Source: DAOUTY01 sp964453665
GTDB lineage: Bacteria; Chloroflexota; Dehalococcoidia; SZUA-161
DNA length: 64,000 bases
Assembly (NCBI GenBank): GCA_964453665.1
Contig: CAYVQT010000003.1
Span: forward strand, 26,354-90,353
Direction: 5' to 3'
Below the pieces are notes generated by a model, which was not told the origin of the DNA, ran no database searches, and saw nothing but the letters and a program-made list of their open reading frames with translations. Positions 26,771-34,225 of this stretch are shown here, piece after piece. Position numbers and translations under genes: made by a program. Each line of letters begins with the position of its first letter. The first letter of the stretch is position 1.

Positions 26771-27754
26771 ATGGTATTAACAACTCGAGACCACGTCAGC
26801 ACTTATTTCAAATGGAAGCATGATCTGGAGGCGGAACTCGAAGCCGGAAGCGAAGTGATTCAAGCTGACAGGGGGCCTGTTGAATACGCTACCCGGGGCT
26901 ACGCTGGGCCTATCGTTGTCGGAATCCACGGCGCGCCCGGTGGATACGACCAGGTGCTCAATTTCTTCCCCGATATACCGAAGGCGGGTTTCCGGTTTCT
27001 CTCCTGGTCGCGCCCCGGCTACCTCCGCACACCACTGTCAGTTGGAAGAACGATTGAGGAACAGGCTGATGCACTGGCTTCTCTATTGGATGCACTCAAG
27101 ATAAACAGGGTAGCCGTACTGGGCGGCTCCGCAGGTGGTCCCTGTTCATTGGAATTCGCGATTCGCCATCCTGACCGTATCTGGGCCCTGATTATGGAGT
27201 GCGCAGTCAGCCAGCGATACGTAATAAATCCAGAGAAAAAAGGCCAGCGCCTGTTTGCCAAAATGCTGTTTAACGATTCAGGTATGTGGTTATATAGCGT
27301 AATGGCCAGATATGCCACAAAATCCACGATAAAGTATATGATTAAAATGGAAAGCAATCTCGACAACAAGCAGGTGGATGTGCTCCTGTCGCAGATTATG
27401 GCTGATCAGCGCAAGGTGAATATTATGATAGGCTTGATCAAGTCCATGTGTCCGATAAGCCTCAGGAAAGCAGGCCTCGACAACGACCTGGAACAATTTG
27501 CAGTCATTGGCCGCCTGCGCCTGGAGCGCATTACAGCGCCGACCCTGGTCATACACGGCACCAACGACGCAGACGTACCTTTTCAACAGGCAGAATTCAC
27601 AGCGAATACCATTCCCGGTGCGGAGTTGTATGCAGTACAGGGCGGCTTTCACTTACTTACCGTGTCGAGTAACGCAGATGAAATCACAGAGAAGAGAATC
27701 GGTTTCTTAAAAAAGCACACCCCCGATCAGACAGCGGCCGGGGGCTCCGATTGA
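26771..27754 (+). CDS. Alpha/beta hydrolase
   Basis: 327 residues. Oxyanion-hole segment VGIHGAPGGYDQ, nucleophile elbow VLGGSAGGPCSLEFAIRHPDRI (catalytic Ser), Asp in VIHGTNDADVP and His in VQGGFHLLTV: a full catalytic triad. A helical lid lies between the elbow and the Asp. It could cleave an ester, lactone or C-C bond; the specific substrate is not readable. The ATG at 26771 is preceded by GGGGGTAATC, the same leader as the reductoisomerase-like gene. The upstream TGTAA array suggests two-component control. Confidence 0.87.
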   Translation: MVLTTRDHVSTYFKWKHDLEAELEAGSEVIQADRGPVEYATRGYAGPIVVGIHGAPGGYDQVLNFFPDIPKAGFRFLSWSRPGYLRTPLSVGRTIEEQADALASLLDALKINRVAVLGGSAGGPCSLEFAIRHPDRIWALIMECAVSQRYVINPEKKGQRLFAKMLFNDSGMWLYSVMARYATKSTIKYMIKMESNLDNKQVDVLLSQIMADQRKVNIMIGLIKSMCPISLRKAGLDNDLEQFAVIGRLRLERITAPTLVIHGTNDADVPFQQAEFTANTIPGAELYAVQGGFHLLTVSSNADEITEKRIGFLKKHTPDQTAAGGSD

Positions 27755-27773
27755 GCTATGACGTCGTGTCCTT

Positions 27774-28115
27774 TCAATCCACCTCGATGTCCGTGATACG
27801 AAGCTCTGTGCCCCCTGTGATCTCGATATCACCGCTCCGGCACCGGGGACATATATAAAGGAAACCCTCAACAATAAACTCCTCACCGCACCCCCGGCAC
27901 TTCCCTCTGACAGGGACTATCTCCAGGTTAAGCTCGGCCCCGCTGGCAATAGTATTCCCCGCTATGACATCGAAACAGAAGGTTAGCTGCTCGGTGACGA
28001 TCGCCCTCACTTCCCCGGCAACTATGTTGATTCTGGTGATCTTCTGAGCCCCCTCCCTCTCAGCGGCGGCGACAGCTATATCCAGGATATTCTGGGCGAT
28101 AGACAGCTCATGCAC
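27774..28115 (-). CDS. hypA: Hydrogenase nickel metallochaperone HypA
   Basis: 113 residues from a GTG start giving the family's invariant beginning MHELSIAQNIL (the nickel-binding His is residue 2). The zinc site is formed by CRGC and CPRC in GKCRGCGEEF and YICPRCRSGD. Length is normal for HypA. It delivers nickel, with HypB, to the [NiFe] hydrogenase large subunit. The start overlaps the last 8 nt of hypB. The longer open frame inside hypB would add 31 residues and displace the essential N-terminal His, so I reject it. No hydrogenase structural gene is in the window. Confidence 0.92.
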   Translation of the reverse strand: MHELSIAQNILDIAVAAAEREGAQKITRINIVAGEVRAIVTEQLTFCFDVIAGNTIASGAELNLEIVPVRGKCRGCGEEFIVEGFLYICPRCRSGDIEITGGTELRITDIEVD

Positions 28116-28779
28116 TGCGCAGACTCTCAACTCTATTCTTCCAGCACTGCATGAGCCAGGAAAGCCAATCCTCGACCCCCTGCCCCGTGGTGCAGGAGAC
28201 TTCCACAATCCCGATGTTGGGATTCATCTTAAGGGCATTCGACTTGGCTTCCTCCATATCGAAGTTGGTGAATGGCAGAAGGTCGATCTTGTTAATAATC
28301 ATAAGAGATGACTCCCTGAACATCAGAGGGTATTTCAGGGGCTTCTCATCCCCTTCGGTAACACTCAGAATCATAGCCTTGCAGTCCTCCCCGACCTTGA
28401 ATTCAGCGGGGCAGACCAGGTTCCCCACGTTCTCTATGATCAGTATGTCGATCTGGCTCAGGTCCAGGCTCGGGAGGGCAGAGGCGACCATGTTGGCATC
28501 CAGGTGGCAGGCAGTCCCGGTGGTGAGCTGAACCACAGGGATGTTATGCTTCTCGATGCGTTCCGCATCGCGGCTGGTCTCGATATCACCGGCTATCACC
28601 CCGAGTCGCACCTTCCCCGCAAGCGCATCGGCGGTCCTCTCAAGGAGAGTGGTCTTGCCCGCTCCGGGCGAGCTCATCAGGTTCACCACCAGGTTCTTAT
28701 TCCTGTCGAATATCTCCTTACTGACAGCAGCAATGCGGTCGTTTGCCTCCAGAACGTCCGTCATTACGTTGATCTTCAT
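28108..28779 (-). CDS. hypB: Hydrogenase maturation GTPase HypB
   Basis: 223 residues. G1 loop SSPGAGKTTLLE, metal-site motif GTACHLDANMV (Cys-His shared by the dimer), NVGNLVCPAEF, and the guanine motif NKID. It lacks the His-rich N-terminal nickel store of some HypB proteins. GTP hydrolysis drives nickel transfer to the hydrogenase precursor with HypA. The internal ATG at 28779 begins MKINVMTDVLEAND, the usual family start, with GGGAG just upstream. It forms an operon with hypA; hypCDEF are not in the window. Confidence 0.92.
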   Translation of the reverse strand: MKINVMTDVLEANDRIAAVSKEIFDRNKNLVVNLMSSPGAGKTTLLERTADALAGKVRLGVIAGDIETSRDAERIEKHNIPVVQLTTGTACHLDANMVASALPSLDLSQIDILIIENVGNLVCPAEFKVGEDCKAMILSVTEGDEKPLKYPLMFRESSLMIINKIDLLPFTNFDMEEAKSNALKMNPNIGIVEVSCTTGQGVEDWLSWLMQCWKNRVESLRSA

Positions 28780-28941
28780 CTCCCTAATCCCTCCACACTT
28801 AAGTCTATCACCCTGCAGTCGACGGCACAAGCGGGGCAATGCCCCGTGCCCGGGGCGAAAAGCCCGGTTTTACAGGGGGCGGCCACTTGCTTTATCATGG
28901 TGAAGCATCTATAAGTAATAAATACAGAAACCGAGAATGCC

Positions 28942-29691
28942 ATGTCGCAACTCCTGAAGCCACTTAAATGGTACAAGAAGCTTGACACTGAGAAAGGACG
29001 GCTCGAAGCTGGGGCGTTCCTCGCCGAAGGGGACAGGGCCATCAGGCAGATCATCGATGGTCATCCCGATGAGATAATCGAGATAGTAACGATGAGACAG
29101 CTGCCCGCTTTCTACCGCGATTACCCTGTTCGGCACGTCACCGACAGCCAGTTCCGCTCGATCTGCAACACGAAGACGCCTCAGGGGACGATGGCTGTTG
29201 TGCGCGTGCCTCGGGATATGTACTCCAGCCGTCTACCTGCGAACACGGGTCCGAAGGTCCTGCTGCTCGAAGATATCCAGGACCCGGGCAATGTGGGGGC
29301 ACTCATCCGCACCGCCTCAGCGTTCGACTACTCCGGCGCTATCCTGACTGAAAAGTGCGCCGACCCTCTGTCCCCCAAGTGCGTCCAGGCCACGGCCGGT
29401 TCTGTACTATCCGTATGGCTCAGAAGAACCGACCGTTACCTTGAGCTTGCGGAGACGCTGAAGGAAAGCGGATTTATTCTTGTAGCGGCAGACCTCAGTG
29501 GCAAGGAAGCCCCCTCGGCACTGAGGAAAGGAGAAAAGCTCCTGCTGGCGCTGGGCAGCGAGGCATCCGGCCTCTCGCAGACGCTGATTGATATGTCTGA
29601 TTATCGATTCAAGGTCCCCATCGCCCGCGAAAAGGCCGAGTCACTGAACGTAGCCGCCTGCGGCGCCATCTGCATGTACCTGAGTTCGTGA
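28942..29691 (+). CDS. TrmH/SpoU-family RNA 2'-O-methyltransferase
   Basis: 249 residues. An N-terminal substrate-binding region precedes the SPOUT knot domain with the three family motifs: LEDIQDPGNVGALIRTA, LALGSEASGLS and VPIAREKAESLNVAACGAI. It methylates a ribose 2'-OH in rRNA or tRNA using S-adenosylmethionine. The gene is complete. Its last ~150 bp are repeated at 33991-34143 on the far side of the AT-rich block, so this gene end looks like the integration site of an island. Confidence 0.9.
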   Translation: MSQLLKPLKWYKKLDTEKGRLEAGAFLAEGDRAIRQIIDGHPDEIIEIVTMRQLPAFYRDYPVRHVTDSQFRSICNTKTPQGTMAVVRVPRDMYSSRLPANTGPKVLLLEDIQDPGNVGALIRTASAFDYSGAILTEKCADPLSPKCVQATAGSVLSVWLRRTDRYLELAETLKESGFILVAADLSGKEAPSALRKGEKLLLALGSEASGLSQTLIDMSDYRFKVPIAREKAESLNVAACGAICMYLSS

Positions 29692-29692
29692 C
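29539..29692 (+). repeat. Direct repeat, left copy (3' end of SpoU gene; candidate attL)
   Basis: Matches 33991-34143 in the same orientation. The last 102 bp (from ATATGTCTGATTATCG to the stop codon) differ at one position; the first ~50 bp are less alike. The pair bounds the island. Confidence 0.85.
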
Positions 29693-29954
29693 GCACGGAT
29701 TGGACACTAGGCTATACATCAGTTTAAGTCAGGGCAGTAACCATCTTCTGCAATTGTGGACTTTACCTGCGTCTCCATGAATGCATGATAGGGGACCAGC
29801 TGGCCTATACTGCTCAACGCCAACAGAAACTGATTGTTCTTTTTCCAAGTCATCAGCCAATAGTAAGATTAATCTCGACTTCTAAAATGCCATTGTAATT
29901 AGATAAGACAAAAAACATTACAGCGATCTAAGAGAATATAACGAAGACCTTACA

Positions 29955-30113
29955 ATGATCCTGGAAAAAATAACAACTGTGGAAACTCCTAAGGGTGAAG
30001 CCAACGATAACATAAATGCTTCAATTCCTTTAGATGCCAATGCTATTCGTCTAGCCATCGAGTTAAACTTGCTGCTCTCCCAGGTAGATAGGTACTCTTG
30101 CAACGAGGTGTAA
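29955..30113 (+). pseudogene. Possible gene remnant at the left island end
   Basis: A 52-codon frame from an ATG with no ribosome site. The frame reads as plausible protein for another 16 codons upstream without any start codon before a stop, suggesting a truncated 5' end. The tail reads LDANAIRLAIELNLLLSQVD. No family recognised. Otherwise 29693-30138 holds nothing I can name. Confidence 0.25.
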
Positions 30114-30138
30114 TAGACTTGAATTGAGGTGATGTCAG

Positions 30139-30510
30139 ATGTTAGGCAGGATAAAAAGGCTTTTCAAAGAAGATAAATATCTGAGCATTGAATTACCTTT
30201 GGATGGTCTAGGTTCAGTTGTCCAATACTATCCCGAAGGCGAAATGAAACGTGTGAAGATGCCTGTTGTTGTCATATACAACGTGCAGCAATTAGCCTTC
30301 GAAATAGCTAAAGCCTTGAAAGAAGGCGCAGGCCACCGTTGCTATAAGGAGCTTACGATGGGAACAACCCCTAGTATTGAGGATGAAATGAAGCGGGCTG
30401 TTCATCTTGGCCGCTTGATGCTTGAATTGATAAAGCTTCTTCACGAACAGGATTCTAATGCTCTTCCTGAGACAAATGCTCAACAACTACGAGATTGTTC
30501 AAAGCAATAG
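30139..30510 (+). CDS. Hypothetical protein, island gene
   Basis: 123 residues with a good GAGGTGA site upstream. Soluble and mixed alpha/beta: a beta-rich N-terminus (YLSIELPLDGLGSVVQYY) and a helical C-terminus (IEDEMKRAVHLGRLMLELIKLL). I recognise no family or motif. Its 3' end overlaps the convergent small gene on the minus strand by 56 bp. It may be cargo of the island. Confidence 0.55.
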   Translation: MLGRIKRLFKEDKYLSIELPLDGLGSVVQYYPEGEMKRVKMPVVVIYNVQQLAFEIAKALKEGAGHRCYKELTMGTTPSIEDEMKRAVHLGRLMLELIKLLHEQDSNALPETNAQQLRDCSKQ

Positions 30511-30718
30511 CATCCATGAGGGCCATGATAAAGGTGCTTAGAATAAATACGAAAGGTGTTAGAAGACCAGGGAATTGTTCCTGTAATTTGTTTATTAGCT
30601 TCTCAAATTCTGGATTCTCTATAGGGCTTTTGGCTTTACCTTCTATAACATCCATTTGTTGTTGAAATGAGGTGAAGAATACTGTGGCTAGTTCATCGGG
30701 TGTTGGTAACGCTATCAT
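30455..30718 (-). CDS. Small hypothetical protein with one hydrophobic segment, island gene
   Basis: 87 residues. An amphipathic N-terminal half (DELATVFFTSFQQQMDVIEG) is followed by a hydrophobic stretch of about 22 residues (LLTPFVFILSTFIMALMDAIAL) that could cross the membrane. GAGGAG lies upstream of the ATG. No family recognised. It is convergent with, and overlaps, the 123-residue gene, so one of the two may be spurious; the ribosome site favours this one being real. Confidence 0.5.
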   Translation of the reverse strand: MIALPTPDELATVFFTSFQQQMDVIEGKAKSPIENPEFEKLINKLQEQFPGLLTPFVFILSTFIMALMDAIALNNLVVVEHLSQEEH

Positions 30719-30995
30719 AGTTCAGGCTCCTCAATTTTTGCATAGTCTAATCCACACTACACCTAAGCGCAAGAGTACCGGTAGATAATTCGGCTTGCAT
30801 TGATGCTATGTATATAATATAATTGGGCAAATTTCGTATGGGATGATATATAACGATTTGCCTTTTACTACCATCAGTGCCATTCTGCCGAAGGGTTTGT
30901 TTTAGCTTATATAAATCAGTCAATTGGTAGGTTGTAGCCTAAAAAGGCAAATTTAGTTTTGGCTTGATACAACATGTCTTACAGGAGAAGTCATT

Positions 30996-31766
30996 ATGGT
31001 TACAATAGAAATGAAGAACACGTCTTCGGCATGGCTAAGAGCTTTAGAACATCTCTTAGACTGCGGGGGTGAGTGTTTCAACATGATGGTATGCATAGAA
31101 AATCCAACCCAGACTGAGCCAGCAATTCAACAGGCTTTTGAACAAATGTTGTCAAAGCACGGCCTCCTAAATCTTAAACAGGTTGTTTATACTATTTTCC
31201 CATGGTCGCTTTACAAAAACTTTGGAAAGAATCCGGATAAGTTATTCGAAATATATAATCGCAAAGATGGTGTCTACGACCGTTTGCGGAAATACCCACG
31301 CTTTGGTTGGGGATCGTATTTTCGGCGCATGACTTACTATCCAAGTGAGAACAATCAAGGTAATCCGGTAACAGTAAATCAGTTAAATGATATCATAACC
31401 ATGCTTCGTAATCGCCAAAAAACTCTGAAAGCAAGGTACACAATTTTAATTCAGATTCCAGGTAGAGATATGCGGCGGGTTATAGGCGGTCCATGCTTAG
31501 ACCACATAGCGTTACAACTGACACGATCCCCAAAGCAACTAAACCTGCTAGCTATATATCGAAACCACGATTTTGTGCAAAGAGCATACGGCAACTACCT
31601 CGCTTTGGGCTACCTCATGCAGTTTCTATGCGAACAAACTGGCTATACATTAGGAACGCTCAACTGTCTGTCATCGCATGCTGATATAAACAACATGGCA
31701 GGTGCCAGTAGTTGGCCTGGGAAGGCAGAACTCCGCAAATTGGTGCGAAGCTTTAACCAATCATGA
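30996..31766 (+). CDS. Thymidylate-synthase-fold protein (putative nucleotide-modifying enzyme)
   Basis: 256 residues. The C-terminal half carries the thymidylate synthase signature: an active-site Cys in GGPCLDHIALQL (C167) and YRNHDFVQRAYGN, where R189, D192 and N200 have exactly the spacing of E. coli TS R166, D169 and N177, followed by SSHAD (H228) near the TS AHIY position. Asn rather than Asp at the 177 position favours a uracil (dUMP-type) over a cytosine substrate. The TS Tyr of HIY is Asp here. The N-terminal half (TIFPWSLYKNF, WGSYFRRM) fits divergent TS-like proteins. It could methylate or hydroxymethylate a pyrimidine. AGGAGA precedes the ATG. It overlaps the radical SAM gene by 4 nt (ATGA). 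An ordinary thymidylate synthase is unlikely given its divergence. Confidence 0.72.
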   Translation: MVTIEMKNTSSAWLRALEHLLDCGGECFNMMVCIENPTQTEPAIQQAFEQMLSKHGLLNLKQVVYTIFPWSLYKNFGKNPDKLFEIYNRKDGVYDRLRKYPRFGWGSYFRRMTYYPSENNQGNPVTVNQLNDIITMLRNRQKTLKARYTILIQIPGRDMRRVIGGPCLDHIALQLTRSPKQLNLLAIYRNHDFVQRAYGNYLALGYLMQFLCEQTGYTLGTLNCLSSHADINNMAGASSWPGKAELRKLVRSFNQS

Positions 31767-32851
31767 AAATATATAAACTGCCTTGTGATGGGGACCTAAA
31801 GGAGATTAAAATTGAAGTCACTAGGGATTGTCCACTAGCTTGCATACACTGTTCTAGTAACGCAGGAGTCGGTAATACCTCACAACTTTCGCTGGAGGTA
31901 GTTCTGTCGTTGATTGCACAAGCCGGGGAAATGGGAGTCGAGTCGATCATTTTTTCAGGGGGCGAGCCTCTGGTATGGCCTTGGCTTTACGAGGCTGTTA
32001 ACGAATGCGTAAATCATGGTATGCGTTGCTCAATATATTCAACTGGCATCGGCCAGAAGGATCGACATCATTCAATAGAATTTCTAGCAGAACATGGTTT
32101 GAAACGCGTAGTATTCAGCCTGTATTCTCCACACAAAGAGTTACATGAACAAGTCACTAGAACAGCAAACAGTTTTGACATGACAGCTTCGGAAATCGCC
32201 AACACTACAGGCATTAATATCGAGAGAGAGATCCACTTTGTCCCTTTTAAGCGCAACTATAATCAGCTTGAGGAGGTAGTAAAATTTGCCGCCGTGAACA
32301 AGATATCTAAAGTTAGTATTTTACGTTTTGTGCCCCACGGTCGTGGGGCAATATTCAAGGACACTCAGGAAATGCTATCTCGACAGGAATGTTTAGAGCT
32401 TCGCGATGCTATTCTTGACTGTAGACGTAATTACGACGTTAAAATTCGTACAGGCTCACCATTCAATATTTTGCTTCTCGAGACAGATGTTTATTGCGAC
32501 GCAGCATGGCATACCCTTGTAATCGGGCCTAATTGCAACATTTATCCATGTGACGCCTTCAAGAATATTGAGCCAATGGACATTGGGCTTGATGATGTGT
32601 ACAATAATGTGGAGCATAAGTTATTGAAGGATTGTTGGTATAAGTCTTCGTACTTGAATGCAATTCGTCAATATCTTTCAACGCCATTTGCAGAGCCGTG
32701 TAACTCCTGTGTCCACCTAGAGCGCTGCAAATCAGGATGTCTGGCTCAGAAGGTGATCCAACAAGAATCCATATTGGACGGGAACATTGCAAAACAACCC
32801 GATCCTCTTTGCCTCAAGAGACTAATTGGAGGTCTAAATGCTACAAGTTGA
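31763..32851 (+). CDS. Radical SAM/SPASM enzyme
   Basis: 362 residues. The radical SAM cluster motif is CPLACIHC (C23, C27, C30; CX3CX2C), followed by FSGGEPL. The C-terminal SPASM/twitch region has further Cys for auxiliary iron-sulfur clusters: CDAAWHTLVIGPNCNIYPCD and CNSCVHLERCKSGCL. SPASM enzymes usually modify peptides, proteins or cofactors by radical chemistry. Start and stop overlap both neighbours (4 nt and 14 nt), so the three proteins are translationally coupled and should act together. No precursor-peptide gene is obvious, which leaves a nucleotide or a partner protein as possible substrate; that is inference. Confidence 0.9.
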   Translation: MKIYKLPCDGDLKEIKIEVTRDCPLACIHCSSNAGVGNTSQLSLEVVLSLIAQAGEMGVESIIFSGGEPLVWPWLYEAVNECVNHGMRCSIYSTGIGQKDRHHSIEFLAEHGLKRVVFSLYSPHKELHEQVTRTANSFDMTASEIANTTGINIEREIHFVPFKRNYNQLEEVVKFAAVNKISKVSILRFVPHGRGAIFKDTQEMLSRQECLELRDAILDCRRNYDVKIRTGSPFNILLLETDVYCDAAWHTLVIGPNCNIYPCDAFKNIEPMDIGLDDVYNNVEHKLLKDCWYKSSYLNAIRQYLSTPFAEPCNSCVHLERCKSGCLAQKVIQQESILDGNIAKQPDPLCLKRLIGGLNATS

Positions 32852-33962
32852 TAAGAGGCAAAAATTCGACCTACTTGTTGAGAATGTAACGCAGTGCAAA
32901 CTGTGCAAACGTATGAACGGGCGTCAAAAGGTATTAAGTCACAGGAACGGTGATATTAATGCGAAGGTATTGTTTATAGGTGAGGCTCCTGGGCGCCTTG
33001 GTGCTGATCGAACATTAGTGCCATTATATGGTGATCAAACGGGACGAAATTTTCAGCGCTTGCTCGCAACTGCTGGGCTAAAGAGGGATGAAGTATTCAT
33101 AACCAATGCTGTATTATGCAATCCAAGGAATCGCAATGGTAACAATGCTGCCCCTTTGCGGGAAGAAATACGTAACTGTTCTTTTTACCTTAGTTTCGTA
33201 CTAGACATCGTACATCCAGAGATGGTCGTAACTCTTGGCCACCAAGCGCTGGCTGCTCTCAACGAAATAGTGCCCCATTCGTTAGAACTACGCCAACATG
33301 TCGGCAAAGCTGTGATGTGGTATAACTATGTTGTGCTACCTCTCTATCATCCAGGCCCACGAGCGTTAGTTCATAGGAGCTTTGGCAATCAGATCAAAGA
33401 TTTCTATATTATAGGTGAAATTCTAGATCGAAAAACATTCACACAACGAAGACGAATTGGAAAAGAGCTTCGTCTTTTTGATATGTATGAGCCGAATCTA
33501 CTACATAAGGTAGTTTTCCGCTTTATCGAACATCTAGGTTCAGTATCAAAATTTAAGTTGACGAAACTTCTATACATGCTTGATTGGAAGGAAGTTCAGA
33601 CTAATGGAAACGTTCTGACCGGTTGCTACTATATTTTCCAGAAGGACGGCCCTTTGGCGACAGGACTCTCACATGTTCTTGAAGAGATGGAAGGTTACGA
33701 GATATCTTTTCGATTCCATAATAGATTACCCACGTATTTTCTGGGTGCTAATGTGCGTTCGGATATGCATTTGCCCATCGAAGTAAAACAGAAGATTGAT
33801 TATATACTTCAGCAATACGGTCCGATGAATGAAAAGGAAATAAAGACAAGAACGTACCTTACCAAACCAGTCAAACAGATCTTGCACCGGCAGCGCCAAG
33901 GCGAAAGGGTACTAAACTACCCAGTATTTGAGGGTTTCATTAGGCACAACAACGCACGATAG
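32838..33962 (+). CDS. 4Fe-4S uracil-DNA-glycosylase-like domain fused to Panacea (DUF4065) domain
   Basis: 374 residues. Residues 1-205 are a uracil-DNA-glycosylase superfamily domain with four cluster Cys (C20, C23 in CKLC; C94 in TNAVLCNPRNRN; C114), motif A GEAPGRLGADRT (48-59), GDQTGRNF and the motif-B HPGPRAL (H171). It mixes family 4 (GEAPG, four Cys) and family 5 (GADRT, GDQTG) traits. Residues about 218-340 match the Panacea/DUF4065 domain: LTKLLYMLDWKEV, LTGCYYIFQKDGPLATGLSHVL. Panacea domains act as antitoxin or regulatory modules in many prokaryotes and phages. The fusion suggests a glycosylase whose activity is gated by, or recruited through, the Panacea part. It starts inside the radical SAM gene. 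The excised base is unknown. Confidence 0.82.
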   Translation: MLQVDKRQKFDLLVENVTQCKLCKRMNGRQKVLSHRNGDINAKVLFIGEAPGRLGADRTLVPLYGDQTGRNFQRLLATAGLKRDEVFITNAVLCNPRNRNGNNAAPLREEIRNCSFYLSFVLDIVHPEMVVTLGHQALAALNEIVPHSLELRQHVGKAVMWYNYVVLPLYHPGPRALVHRSFGNQIKDFYIIGEILDRKTFTQRRRIGKELRLFDMYEPNLLHKVVFRFIEHLGSVSKFKLTKLLYMLDWKEVQTNGNVLTGCYYIFQKDGPLATGLSHVLEEMEGYEISFRFHNRLPTYFLGANVRSDMHLPIEVKQKIDYILQQYGPMNEKEIKTRTYLTKPVKQILHRQRQGERVLNYPVFEGFIRHNNAR

Positions 33963-33990
33963 ATGCACCTCTTAGTTTAAGGCGACAGTC

Positions 33991-34143
33991 TCCTGCTTGC
34001 GCTGGGCAGTGAGGCATCCGGTCTCTCGCAACACCTGCTTTATATGTCTGATTATCGATTCAAGGTCCCCATCGCCCGCGAAAAGGCCGAGTCACTGAAC
34101 GTAGCCGCCTGCGGCGCCATATGCATGTACCTGAGTTCGTGAC
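33991..34143 (+). pseudogene. Duplicated 3' end of the SpoU methyltransferase gene (candidate attR)
   Basis: Same-strand copy of 29539-29692. The final ~100 bp are nearly identical and include the SpoU motif-3 coding segment and stop codon. There is no start codon or 5' part, so it cannot be expressed as a methyltransferase. It probably is the original gene end displaced by island entry. Confidence 0.85.
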
Positions 34144-34225
34144 ACCCGAAGCAGATCCCCCACGCTCGCTGTGGATGATAACATCACACAAGGAGCAGGC
34201 GTACAGTCTCATAGCTTTCACGTGC

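Larger units (their letters stand above)
29693..34143. mobile_element. Putative integrated genomic island at the SpoU gene end
   Basis: A ~4.3 kb block, visibly richer in A+T than its flanks, lies between an intact SpoU gene and a second copy of its 3' end. This is the pattern left when an element enters the end of a gene and restores it. It carries a three-gene operon plus small unknown genes. I see no integrase or transposase, so it may be a decayed or trans-mobilised element; a homologous-recombination origin is also possible. Confidence 0.7.

Noticed and set aside
29693..33990. Integrase or transposase inside the island
   Set aside because: None of the frames shows tyrosine or serine recombinase, or DDE transposase motifs.
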